Assembly (NCBI GenBank): GCA_041665285.1
Contig: JBAYJC010000001.1
Span: 298,075 to 362,074, forward strand
Direction: 5' to 3'
DNA from: JBAYJC01 sp041665285
GTDB lineage: Bacteria > Patescibacteriota > Patescibacteriia > 2-12-FULL-60-25
Length of the DNA: 64,000 nt
The notes below the pieces were generated by a model. It made no database searches, was not told the origin of the DNA, and saw only the letters and a list, made by a program, of their open reading frames with translations. The position numbers and the translations under genes were made by a program. This document shows positions 25,897 to 33,226 of the stretch, in pieces (the first letter of the stretch is position 1; every line of letters begins with the position of its first letter).

Positions 25897-28221
25897 ATGA
25901 AGCTCTATCCAAAACTTTTTCTCACGCTTGGATGTGCCCTGATCGGTGCCCTGGGGCTTTTGGGGAGTATCTTGTCGTACTCATACACACATACATTACG
26001 GACAACCATCGCAGACACCGAGCTAACCTCGACCGCTCAAACCATGACGGCAATCAATCGTTTTCTTTTGGAACGATCGCTTGGGGCACAAACCATTGCC
26101 TCCAAACAAGCGCTGATTGCGGCACTGAAGGAACAAACCATCACCCAACCAGAGACTCAAACACAACTAGAGGAATCCTGTATTCGCTTCATATCTCTGA
26201 CAGGTCCCTGGGACGAACTACGCATTTTCTCTGCACAAGAACAATCCATCTTGAGCGTGAACCCCATTGGACAACATCAGCTCCCAGATGATCCTATTGA
26301 TCTTACGTTCGTGCAGGCCGCTCTCGAAAAGGAGACGCTCGTTGTTTCTGATGTTGTTCAAGCCCGTAATGGAAAACCAACCATGGTTTTCGCGGCTCCC
26401 ATAAAAAGCTCGACAGCTTACAACGCGACGACGCTAGGCGTGGTCGTCTTACACCTGACCTGGCCAGCTGTAACGGAGATACTCACTACACTGGATGAAA
26501 AGCGCCTCTTTCTCTTTAATGCACAGGGCAACCTTATCAGCACTAACGCGCCCACGGTATCAAGCTACTCTCTGCAGGACACGTCTTTACTCCTCACGAC
26601 TACAGAGCCACGCAACCTGACACTCACGCCACAACAATCCGAGGGAGAACAAATTTTTGCATCAGTTGTGCCTCAACAACCATTTTTAACCTACCAGGGG
26701 CATGGCTGGAAACTCGTATCGGAAATACCTACCAGGGAGGCATTCGCCCCTATTCAGAACTTGATCACCCTCGCTTCCTTTACCTCGATCGTAGTGCTTT
26801 GTTTAACAGGTTTTCTCTTAGCTGTGCTATTACGAAGATTTCTTGTACAGCCTATTGAGAGGCTCTCTGTCATGGCACAAGCCATGAAAGATGGCCGCTA
26901 CGATAAACGTACAGTCATCTCAAACCAAGATGAGCTTGGTAAATTAGGAGAAGCACTCAATGCCATGGCAGAGACGATTGAAGCATCCTATCAACAGCTT
27001 GAACGTCGCGTACAAGAAAAAACGCAGGCACTCAACACGCAAGTCGAAAATCTCGAAACAACAAAAAAAGCCACGCTGAACATTCTTGAAGATCTTTCGA
27101 CGGCCAAACAGGTTGTGCAACAAGAACAGGCAAAAGATGAAGCCCTCCTCAACAGTATTGGAGACGGCCTGATCGCGATCGATGACCAAGGGCTTATCAC
27201 CTACATCAATGAAGCGGCCGTACACTTACTCGGCGAAACACAAAAACAATTCGTAGGAACCCCCTTTCATAAGGCATGGACCGTGCGCACGGAAGAAGGA
27301 ACGGAAGTACCTCTTGCCCAACGCCCTGTACAACAAGCGCTCCTAGGAAATACAAAGGTCTTAAGTTCTGACTATATCTACGTACGTAAGGACGGCACAA
27401 GTTTTGCGGCGGCTACCACGGCCACCCCTATTATTTCTCACGGACAAACCCTCGGCGTCATTCTTGTTATTCGCGATATTTCGCATGAAAAGTCCATTGA
27501 CCGGGCCAAGAGTGAATTCGTCTCGCTTGCTTCGCATCAATTACGCACGCCTCTTTCTGCCATTAACTGGTATACCGAAATGCTCTTGGCTGGCGACGCG
27601 GGACCCCTTCAGCCCGAGCAGACAAAGTTCCTCCAAGAGATTAATGAGGGTAATCAACGCATGATCGTGCTCGTGAATTCTCTTCTCAACGTCTCACGAC
27701 TTGAACTTGGCACCTTCACGATCGAACCACAACCCACGAACGTGATTGATATTGCACAGGCTGTGCTCAAAGAGCTTACCGGACAGATACAAATCAAACA
27801 TTTGACAATCAACACCTCCTTCAGCACCACGCTTCCATTACTGTCCGTGGATCCAAAACTCATGCGCATGATCTTTGAAAACCTTCTCTCTAATGCCGTC
27901 AAATATACGCCAGCAGAGGGCACGGTCAGTATCAGCGTGCAACCACAAGATCGTGACCTATTGATCACTGTTCAAGACAATGGCTTCGGTATTCCTGAGG
28001 CACAACAATCTAAAATCTTCACAAAACTCTTCCGAGCAGATAATGTACGCGCAAAGGATACAGAAGGAACAGGCCTTGGCCTCTACATCGTACATTCTAT
28101 TTTGGAAAACTCCGGTGGAAAAATCTGGTTCACGTCCGTTGAAAATAAAGGCACAACCTTCTTCGTCACCATTCCTCTCACAGGCATGCAGAAAAAAACC
28201 GGCACACGCGAACTCAGCTAA
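25897..28221 (+). CDS. Membrane sensor histidine kinase (HAMP-PAS-HisKA-HATPase)
   Basis: 774 residues. First helix about 8-30, large extracytoplasmic sensor (about 31-285, Cache-like), second helix about 290-312, HAMP about 314-366 (QPIERLSVMAQAMKDGRYD), coiled coil to about 410, PAS about 415-530 (NSIGDGLIAIDDQGLITYIN), HisKA with His547 in LASHQLRTPLSAINW, and HATPase with N box ENLLSNAVKY, G1 DNGFGIP and G2 GTGLGLYI. It autophosphorylates and passes the phosphate to a receiver, with the single-domain regulators at 28.2 kb and 16.0 kb as candidates. Confidence 0.95.
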   Translation: MKLYPKLFLTLGCALIGALGLLGSILSYSYTHTLRTTIADTELTSTAQTMTAINRFLLERSLGAQTIASKQALIAALKEQTITQPETQTQLEESCIRFISLTGPWDELRIFSAQEQSILSVNPIGQHQLPDDPIDLTFVQAALEKETLVVSDVVQARNGKPTMVFAAPIKSSTAYNATTLGVVVLHLTWPAVTEILTTLDEKRLFLFNAQGNLISTNAPTVSSYSLQDTSLLLTTTEPRNLTLTPQQSEGEQIFASVVPQQPFLTYQGHGWKLVSEIPTREAFAPIQNLITLASFTSIVVLCLTGFLLAVLLRRFLVQPIERLSVMAQAMKDGRYDKRTVISNQDELGKLGEALNAMAETIEASYQQLERRVQEKTQALNTQVENLETTKKATLNILEDLSTAKQVVQQEQAKDEALLNSIGDGLIAIDDQGLITYINEAAVHLLGETQKQFVGTPFHKAWTVRTEEGTEVPLAQRPVQQALLGNTKVLSSDYIYVRKDGTSFAAATTATPIISHGQTLGVILVIRDISHEKSIDRAKSEFVSLASHQLRTPLSAINWYTEMLLAGDAGPLQPEQTKFLQEINEGNQRMIVLVNSLLNVSRLELGTFTIEPQPTNVIDIAQAVLKELTGQIQIKHLTINTSFSTTLPLLSVDPKLMRMIFENLLSNAVKYTPAEGTVSISVQPQDRDLLITVQDNGFGIPEAQQSKIFTKLFRADNVRAKDTEGTGLGLYIVHSILENSGGKIWFTSVENKGTTFFVTIPLTGMQKKTGTRELS

Positions 28222-28231
28222 CTACTACTCT

Positions 28232-28675
28232 ATGTCTCCACACGTTGAAGCACCCGCCCCAACCATTCTTGTCATCGAAGATGAGCGACCACTCCTTGAA
28301 GCCATCACCAAAAAACTTGAGCATTGTTGCTTTGAGGTTGTTGCCACACGGTCCGTTGAACAAGCCCTTGGCTATCTTGAGGATGTAAAAGGTATTCAAT
28401 GCATCTGGCTCGACCATTACCTTTTAGGTGCAAAAAACGGCTTAGACTTTGTTGCAAAAATCAAAGAAGCTAATAGCCCTTGGAAAACCATTCCAATTTT
28501 TGTCGTGTCTAATACCGCAAGCCCGGATAAAGTCGGGGCTTACATGCAGTTAGGCGTCAACGCTTACTACACAAAATCCGACTATCATCTTGATCAAATT
28601 ATTGCGGATATTCGTGAGACGCTTCACTGCAAGACCTGCGTCATCAACCCCACGCATGCAGAAAAGGAACTGTAA
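28232..28675 (+). CDS. Response regulator, receiver domain only
   Basis: 147 residues from ATG 28232 (the frame is open upstream but overlaps the kinase). Acidic pair Glu16/Asp17, phosphoacceptor Asp61 in CIWLDHYLLG, and Lys115 in YYTKSD. The segment after the Asp, GAKNGLDFVAKIKE, has an insertion relative to the standard MPxMDG turn. A C-terminal tail with CKTC is of unknown meaning. It lies ten bases after the kinase gene and is its most likely partner; lacking an output domain, it probably acts on another protein, possibly the pilus motor. Confidence 0.9.
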   Translation: MSPHVEAPAPTILVIEDERPLLEAITKKLEHCCFEVVATRSVEQALGYLEDVKGIQCIWLDHYLLGAKNGLDFVAKIKEANSPWKTIPIFVVSNTASPDKVGAYMQLGVNAYYTKSDYHLDQIIADIRETLHCKTCVINPTHAEKEL

Positions 28676-28687
28676 GCTTCTCTCAGA

Positions 28688-29551
28688 TCATTGCTCACTC
28701 GTCCATCCTAAAATGATCACCAGAACAATCGCACTCACGAGAGCGATTTTTTGGTGGATCACTAACTTTTCCTTATTCCACACCAACCCAAGAAGCGCCG
28801 CAACAGCGATATAGCTCTCGCTGATCGCCGTAGCAATGCCAATAGGAATCGTGAGCGTACTATAGCTATAGGCGATCCAAGCAATATTATCAATCACACT
28901 CACGCTGAGCATGAGTGATTTTTGCGTTTTCCACCGTTGCGCAAGCACAGACCATTTGCCCGTCTGTGTCAGGTGAAGTGCCATGACCACTGCCACAAAC
29001 GCACTCACAAACCAATTCGTCATCAAAGGATCTGTCACACGAGAGCCAACGCCAAACAAAAAATTGGACGTTCCCATCCCTAAGGTTGCCACACCAGCCA
29101 ACAGCACTCCCTTTTCGATACGAAAAGAGCGCAATATGTGTAATGACTTGAGTGAGACAAGACAAATACTCACCACCAAAGCCACGATCAATAACCACTG
29201 CGTTCCAGACAACCACTCTGCAAGAAGAAACGAGCTGAGTCCAACCGCAATAGGCACTTCAAGCGCATACACCGGTTCCACCACGGATATCTTCCCCTCT
29301 CGTAAAGCCTCGAAATCAAAAAGCGCGGCGAACAGCATAATAACGCTCGCCCCCATGAGCAACCAAAAACGATAGTCCAGCGTAAACAAACTCGGCAAAT
29401 CATCCATCACCCATGGGAATAGGGCAACCGCCGCAAACGCCGTAATACAAAACAGGGCAATGCTATTGCCAAATTTTCGTGTACTCCGCTGAATCAAAAA
29501 ATCTCCCACGCCCCATGCCATCATGGCAAGAAATGCAAAAATAACACCCAT
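28688..29551 (-). CDS. EamA/DMT-superfamily transporter
   Basis: 287 residues with about ten membrane helices arranged as two repeats of five, as in EamA transporters. The N-terminus MGVIFAFLAMMAWGVGDFLI and the second-repeat start (GVLLAGVATLGMGTSNFLFG) match each other, as expected of the internal duplication. The segment VVEPVYALEVPIAVGLS is typical of the family. Substrates are varied metabolites and cannot be predicted. It is convergent with the response-regulator gene. Confidence 0.88.
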   Translation of the reverse strand: MGVIFAFLAMMAWGVGDFLIQRSTRKFGNSIALFCITAFAAVALFPWVMDDLPSLFTLDYRFWLLMGASVIMLFAALFDFEALREGKISVVEPVYALEVPIAVGLSSFLLAEWLSGTQWLLIVALVVSICLVSLKSLHILRSFRIEKGVLLAGVATLGMGTSNFLFGVGSRVTDPLMTNWFVSAFVAVVMALHLTQTGKWSVLAQRWKTQKSLMLSVSVIDNIAWIAYSYSTLTIPIGIATAISESYIAVAALLGLVWNKEKLVIHQKIALVSAIVLVIILGWTSEQ

Positions 29552-29623
29552 AGTTCACCACAAGGATATCATACCTACCCCATCACATCGAATATCGACG
29601 GTCTCTCAACGAGTTCGTGCATT

Positions 29624-30040
29624 TCACAACTGTTTTGCCCTCTCCATCCCCGTAATAATTTCATAGGCTGGATATAGCATCCCCTCCTCTAACACAATAC
29701 GATTTTTAATACGATCACGCACAAGAAGAAATTGCGTGACAAGCGTCGGATCAAAGGCACTCTCGCTTGCAAGAAGTTGCCCTGTCAACTCCACAAATCG
29801 CGCAGAATACTCTTTCATCACGCTCGCGAAGGCATCACCAAGCCGCTTGATCTCAAGCGCCTGTGCGTTTGCCAATGCAGGATACAATACCTCATCCTCC
29901 TTTTTTAAATGCGAAAGAGCCACATCCACGAGTTTCTGCACCACCGCTTTTTGCTCTGCAAAAATATCCGTGGCTCCAAATTCCGCAAAACACGCCTCAA
30001 TAGCCCGATGCTCGCCCTTCAACTCATCAATGAACTTCAT
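29624..30040 (-). CDS. Hemerythrin-like HHE-domain protein
   Basis: 138 residues forming a four-helix bundle. The first helix pair carries His11 (LKGEHRAIE) and the SHLKKEDEVLYP motif with His44 and Glu48, as expected for a di-iron or haem-related HHE domain. In the second pair the equivalent motif reads IKNRIVLEEGMLYP, where the usual His is replaced, so one ligand may be missing. Family members bind oxygen or nitric oxide or protect iron-sulfur centres. The gene stands alone between the EamA and SDR genes. Confidence 0.82.
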   Translation of the reverse strand: MKFIDELKGEHRAIEACFAEFGATDIFAEQKAVVQKLVDVALSHLKKEDEVLYPALANAQALEIKRLGDAFASVMKEYSARFVELTGQLLASESAFDPTLVTQFLLVRDRIKNRIVLEEGMLYPAYEIITGMERAKQL

Positions 30041-30180
30041 AGAAGTGTATCAAAAGAATATGCACTCGCCTTATCATACCCCAAGCACAAACAAAGACAA
30101 CCACATTACTCACCGTTCAAATACGCTCACAGATCTCTGGGGGGGATGATACTATTTGGCAATGATGCAATAGATCTCGA

Positions 30181-30927
30181 TCATACAGCCCTTCTCATAT
30201 CCGTCTCTTTGCGTAAAACATAATTTACCGCAGAATCACCACCATCTGCTACGAGCGTCGTCCCATTGATATACGATGATTTATCCGATAAAAGAAAGCT
30301 AACCACACGAGCCATCTCCTCATAGCTACCCAGTCGTCTAAGCGGATTAAACCACTTGGCTTCATCCAATAGTTCTTGGGGTGACTGCATCCCATCACCT
30401 ATCCAACCAGGTGCAACGGCATTTACACGAATCCCTCTCGATCCAAAAACGTTTGCAAGGCTCATCGTTAAGTTAATAAGGGCGGCTTTACTCGCTGAAT
30501 ACGCGAGGCCAACTTCCGATCCAACCATGCCGTCTGTACTCGCAATATTCACGATCGATCCACCATCTTCAATATTACCTTTCAACCCCTGAACCAATAG
30601 TAGCGGGGCGTGCACATTTACTTCAAATGTTTGTCGCCAAATTTCCATGTCAAACTGTTGAAAATCTATTCCTAAAAACACTCCAGCGCAATTCGCGATT
30701 CCGCAAAATGAATAATACTTGAGCGTATCAACTAATGTAAGCGTCTGTTCACGCTTCGAAAAATCACAAGCAAATATCTCGACGTTCTCGAATTCTTTTT
30801 TCAAACGCTCAGCCGACTCTTGATTTGCATTATAGATGCCGATGACACGATACCCCTCCTTCGAAAGCGTTTTCGCCGTAGCCATCCCCATCCCCCGAGA
30901 AACGCCTGTCACGAGTACTGTTTTCAT
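30181..30927 (-). CDS. Short-chain dehydrogenase/reductase (SDR)
   Basis: 248 residues from ATG 30927. Cofactor motif TGVSRGMGMA (7-16, the TGxxxGxG pattern), NNAG-equivalent IANCAG, catalytic Ser in IVNIASTDG, and the catalytic YSASK (Tyr and Lys). The C-terminal part YINGTTLVADGG is the usual SDR ending. It most resembles FabG-like 3-oxoacyl-ACP or sugar reductases, but CPR often lack fatty acid synthesis, so the substrate is open. Composition is slightly more AT-rich than its neighbours. Confidence 0.92.
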   Translation of the reverse strand: MKTVLVTGVSRGMGMATAKTLSKEGYRVIGIYNANQESAERLKKEFENVEIFACDFSKREQTLTLVDTLKYYSFCGIANCAGVFLGIDFQQFDMEIWRQTFEVNVHAPLLLVQGLKGNIEDGGSIVNIASTDGMVGSEVGLAYSASKAALINLTMSLANVFGSRGIRVNAVAPGWIGDGMQSPQELLDEAKWFNPLRRLGSYEEMARVVSFLLSDKSSYINGTTLVADGGDSAVNYVLRKETDMRRAV

Positions 30928-30993
30928 AACGCTTAACACGGTAGCAGTTTTATTTGTATACATCAAAAAACAGCACATTCGTGATGCATTATG

Positions 30994-31116
30994 ACTGACA
31001 GTGTCTCAGTAGCCAGACACTATCCGCCATAGCTCAACACTAGGGCGGCGGACTAGATTCCCTGAGAATCTTGAAGGACTTCTTCGGGCGTGTCCCGACG
31101 CACATGGGTCGCGACC
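30994..31116 (+). other. Unexplained run of hairpins, candidate structured RNA or decayed tRNA
   Basis: This 123-base non-coding stretch contains a series of perfect inverted repeats: AGTGTCT (31000-31006) with AGACACT (31015-31021); CCGCC (31024-31028) with GGCGG (31044-31048); AGATTC (31055-31060) with GAATCT (31066-31071); GAAG with CTTC around 31073-31085; GCGT with ACGC at about 31088-31101; and GGGTC with GACCC around 31106-31116. The segment TAGCTCAAC followed by GGGC looks like a tRNA D-arm, and the last hairpin a T-arm missing one base, but no acceptor stem closes it. Strand is uncertain. Confidence 0.4.
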
Positions 31117-31180
31117 CGTTCTCCACAAAATCATAGAATATCCACTCGCCCTAAAACGATCCCAAACCCTTGGTGGTGAC

Positions 31181-31208
31181 TTGACAATCTAAAATCATCC
31201 TGTATTAT
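31181..31208 (+). promoter_or_regulatory. Promoter of cassette B
   Basis: A consensus TTGACA (31181-31186), a 16-base spacer and TATTAT (31203-31208). It is stronger than the native promoters in this window. The start codon follows about 30 bases later with a GAGGAAAGG ribosome binding site in between. Confidence 0.75.
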
Positions 31209-31238
31209 GACATGGGCCTCTGAGGAAAGGGTTCTACG

Positions 31239-31355
31239 ATGATCAAGTTCACGTTGTTCACTCGGCCGCTCCGACGCTTCTTCTGCAGCAAGTGCGGCAT
31301 CTTGCCGGTAGTCCCTGGCACGAGCAGGTGCGCGGCCTGCTGGCTGCTGGGCTGA
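31239..31355 (+). CDS. 38-residue zinc-ribbon microprotein (GC-rich cassette B)
   Basis: A short frame starting at ATG 31239, eight bases after the strong ribosome binding site GAGGAAAGG, and ending at TGA 31353-31355. The product has a basic N-terminal third (FTRPLRRFF) and four Cys in two CxxC knuckles: Cys16-x2-Cys19 (FFCSKCG) and Cys31-x2-Cys34 (RCAACW). This is the spacing of a minimal zinc ribbon. The tidy promoter, ribosome binding site, frame and terminator together support a real gene despite its size. No function is known; nucleic acid binding is plausible. Confidence 0.6.
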   Translation: MIKFTLFTRPLRRFFCSKCGILPVVPGTSRCAACWLLG

Positions 31356-31404
31356 CCTCCTTGCCGCACTGTGAGACAGGCGACGTACCGTTGAAAAACG
31401 GACC

Positions 31405-31434
31405 CCGCGCCTCTCTCCAGTGCGCTTTTTTTTA
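31405..31434 (+). terminator. Terminator of cassette B
   Basis: GCGC (31407-31410) pairs with GCGC (31422-31425), followed by eight T and an A. The stem is short. The T8-A ending is shared with the other GC-rich cassettes. Confidence 0.5.
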
Positions 31435-31491
31435 TTGGTGAAAACGATTCTTGTCCTGCTCCTCATCTAATCATAATCACCCAGCATACAA

Positions 31492-31517
31492 AACCGACCG
31501 TTTTGCGACGGTCGGTT
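31492..31517 (-). terminator. Terminator of tRNA-Asn
   Basis: AACCGACCG (31492-31500) and CGGTCGGTT (31509-31517) form a perfect 9-bp stem; on the minus strand the 3' arm ends in GGTTTTG. It lies six bases beyond the CCA end of the tRNA. Confidence 0.8.
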
Positions 31518-31522
31518 CTACA

Positions 31523-31597
31523 TGGCTCCGGGGCAGGGATTCGAACCCTGGACCAATGGATTAACAGTCCACTGCTCTACCGCTGAGCTACCCCGGA
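31523..31597 (-). tRNA. tRNA-Asn (anticodon GTT)
   Basis: Complete cloverleaf on the minus strand: acceptor TCCGGGG/CCCCGGA, D-arm GCTCAGCGGTAGAGC, anticodon arm with loop CTGTTAA, T-arm with GGTTCGAATCC, discriminator G and an encoded CCA (31523-31525). Position 8-10 (TAG) doubles as the stop codon of the overlapping GIY-YIG gene. It is transcribed after that gene, so either it has an internal start or is cut from a joint transcript. Confidence 0.95.
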
Positions 31598-31836
31598 ATA
31601 TATTTTTTTACAAATTCTCGTCCCCGAAAACTCTTCAATTGCTTTTCTCTTTTCAACGCTTCCGCCCTACTAACAACGATCTCTTGATAAATCAGTTCCC
31701 ATTCGCCAGAGAATCTCGCAGTATAACCCGCGAAGACATGCTTATTATGCATCTCTATTCGACTCTCAAGGTTCTCGGTTTGGCCGATGTATAGTTTTTT
31801 CGCCTGTCGATTATATATCGCGTAGACAAAGAACAT
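31588..31836 (-). CDS. GIY-YIG nuclease family protein overlapping tRNA-Asn
   Basis: 82 residues, a minimal GIY-YIG domain: FVYAIYN (the GIY strand, here AIY), LYIGQT (the YIG strand), a conserved Arg in LESRIEMHN, and the helix LKREKQLKSFRGREFV. This is the short UPF0213/YhbQ-like class. The last two sense codons and the stop are nucleotides 2-10 of the tRNA-Asn, and a truncated 5' half of the same tRNA lies just upstream of the start. This suggests the gene arrived by insertion at the tRNA anticodon loop with partial duplication. Whether the nuclease cuts tRNA genes is not known. Confidence 0.85.
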   Translation of the reverse strand: MFFVYAIYNRQAKKLYIGQTENLESRIEMHNKHVFAGYTARFSGEWELIYQEIVVSRAEALKREKQLKSFRGREFVKKYIPG

Positions 31837-31841
31837 ATACT

Positions 31842-31885
31842 GTCCACTGCTCTACCTCCGCCAGCTGGCGGAGAGCTACCCCGGA
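31842..31885 (-). pseudogene. Broken 5' half of tRNA-Asn
   Basis: Read on the minus strand it matches tRNA-Asn nucleotides 1-13 (TCCGGGGTAGCTC) and 17-32 (GGTAGAGCAGTGGAC), then diverges exactly within the anticodon loop. Nucleotides 14-16 are replaced by a 16-bp palindrome. The 3' half is absent; the GIY-YIG start codon follows seven bases later. Confidence 0.85.
31857..31872. repeat. 16-bp palindrome in the D-loop of the tRNA-Asn remnant
   Basis: TCCGCCAGCTGGCGGA is a perfect palindrome. It interrupts the D-loop of the remnant tRNA but not the intact copy 300 bases away, so it entered after the duplication or was the reason the copy lost function. Confidence 0.8.
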
Positions 31886-31887
31886 AG

Positions 31888-31926
31888 GGTCTCTTTCGAG
31901 AGCCCAAAAATCCTACCAAAGAGACC
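31888..31926. repeat. Inverted repeat upstream of the tRNA remnant
   Basis: GGTCTCTTT (31888-31896) and AAAGAGACC (31918-31926) form a perfect 9-bp stem with a 21-base loop. It may be a transcription-related hairpin or one boundary of the inserted segment. Confidence 0.6.
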
Positions 31927-31970
31927 TGTGTCTGGCAAGAGTCTTGTCAACGCGGTAGAATGGTATCGCT

Positions 31971-32366
31971 ATGTCAACCCTTCCTCCATCGCGTTTCGCG
32001 CTCATTCGCTCGATTTATCTCTATCTCGTGTGCTTGATCGGCCTGCTCATGGTGGCATTTTCTTCGGCAGACCTGGTCAATATTGGTTTACGTACCTGGG
32101 TGTTTCCAAAAGCAGATCTGAACGAATATAAAGAGCCTCCTTGCGCCACTATGTACGGCCCTGAGCTCGCGACAAAGGAAACAGAGGCTGTCACTCGCGA
32201 TCGCATTAAAGCCTGCGAGGACGCACGCATACCTCCAGAGGAAGCCCGTGCAATTCGTACGCAACGCGAGGCCGTCCGTGATATTTCCTACGTACTCGTC
32301 GGCATCCCTCTGCTTGCCTCGCATTGGTGGATCATCCGCAGAGACCGGAAGAAAAACAACGCCTAA
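31971..32366 (+). CDS. Two-helix membrane protein of unknown function
   Basis: 131 residues: membrane helix about 13-35 (YLYLVCLIGLLMVAFSSADL), a polar middle with two Cys (PPCATMYG and IKACEDA) and a second helix about 104-122 (ISYVLVGIPLLASHWWII), ending in a basic tail. The two Cys could form a disulfide outside the cell. I do not recognise the family. A strong terminator follows. Confidence 0.65.
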   Translation: MSTLPPSRFALIRSIYLYLVCLIGLLMVAFSSADLVNIGLRTWVFPKADLNEYKEPPCATMYGPELATKETEAVTRDRIKACEDARIPPEEARAIRTQREAVRDISYVLVGIPLLASHWWIIRRDRKKNNA

Positions 32367-32379
32367 CATTCATCATAAA

Positions 32380-32406
32380 AATAGACCCGATCGGGTCTAT
32401 TTTTAT
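32380..32406. terminator. Bidirectional terminator
   Basis: ATAGACCCGA and TCGGGTCTAT (32381-32400) form a perfect hairpin with no loop beyond the central bases; AAAA precedes and TTTT follows, so it can serve both the plus-strand membrane protein and the minus-strand prohibitin-like gene. Confidence 0.8.
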
Positions 32407-32408
32407 AA

Positions 32409-33218
32409 TTATTTTTCCGTGATCGCTTTGATGTCGATCATGGGTGTTGCTCCTCCTGTCACCCTTGGCAACTGGCCATCCCATTTTTCAATGGCGCGAA
32501 GTTGCAAGACCTGCGGGTTGGAACGAAGCGCATCCGATTCGATACGGATAGCTTCGGCCTTGCCGCGTGCCTGTGCGACGTTCTGCTCTGCCTCGAATTT
32601 GATCTGTTCCAATTTATTTTTTGCCGCAAGCGCAGACTGTTCCGCCGTGACCTTGAGTTCAATCGCCTCATTGAAGGACGGAGAGAAACTGAAGTTCACG
32701 ATATTGAAATCATCAACTTCAATCCCGCGTGCCGCGATTTTCTCCTTCACCTGCGCTCGGATTTGCTCGCGCACTTCATCGCGGCGTGTGATGAGTTCTT
32801 CTGCCGTGTACTTCGCGGTTGAGGCCTTCACCGCCTCCTGAAGGACGGGGTCAATCAAGCGCGCCTTATAATCCACGCCTACATCCTGATAGATGCTGGC
32901 CACACGATCTGGCTGAATGTGAAAGTTCAGCGCAACAATACTTGTGACGCTTTGCAGATCTTTTGACGCGGCAGATGCCTCGATTTGCTCCTTGAGGATG
33001 CGCACATCCATCACTTCTACGCGATCAGCGATAGGAATTCGCAGATACAATCCTTCGTCAAACACTTTGCCTGTGACAGCGCCCCATCGTAAGAGCACGC
33101 CGCGTTCGCCCGCACCAATGGTCCCAAAAGGCCAGGCGACAATCAGTAGGACCAGGCACGCCATGAGGACCGTTACTGTTTTATACCAAGGTTTAATCAA
33201 GACAGCCGTTTCTGACAT
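32409..33218 (-). CDS. Prohibitin/HflC-like SPFH-domain protein
   Basis: 269 residues. A membrane helix (about 13-33) is followed by the SPFH/Band 7 domain (about 36-220): AGERGVLLRWGAVTGKVFDEGLY is the prohibitin-type entry, and DFNIVNFSFSPSFNEAIE with the following charged helix (KVTAEQSALAAKNKLEQ) is typical of prohibitins. These form large ring-like membrane scaffolds, often controlling FtsH-type proteases. No protease gene is adjacent. The gene follows rpoD closely (eight bases) and may be part of the same message. Confidence 0.9.
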   Translation of the reverse strand: MSETAVLIKPWYKTVTVLMACLVLLIVAWPFGTIGAGERGVLLRWGAVTGKVFDEGLYLRIPIADRVEVMDVRILKEQIEASAASKDLQSVTSIVALNFHIQPDRVASIYQDVGVDYKARLIDPVLQEAVKASTAKYTAEELITRRDEVREQIRAQVKEKIAARGIEVDDFNIVNFSFSPSFNEAIELKVTAEQSALAAKNKLEQIKFEAEQNVAQARGKAEAIRIESDALRSNPQVLQLRAIEKWDGQLPRVTGGATPMIDIKAITEK

Positions 33219-33226
33219 ACAGAATC

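Noticed and set aside
31021..31116. A functional tRNA in the hairpin region
   Set aside because: The D-arm and T-arm resemblance is real but no acceptor stem pairs, position 33 would not be T, and the T-loop is one base short.
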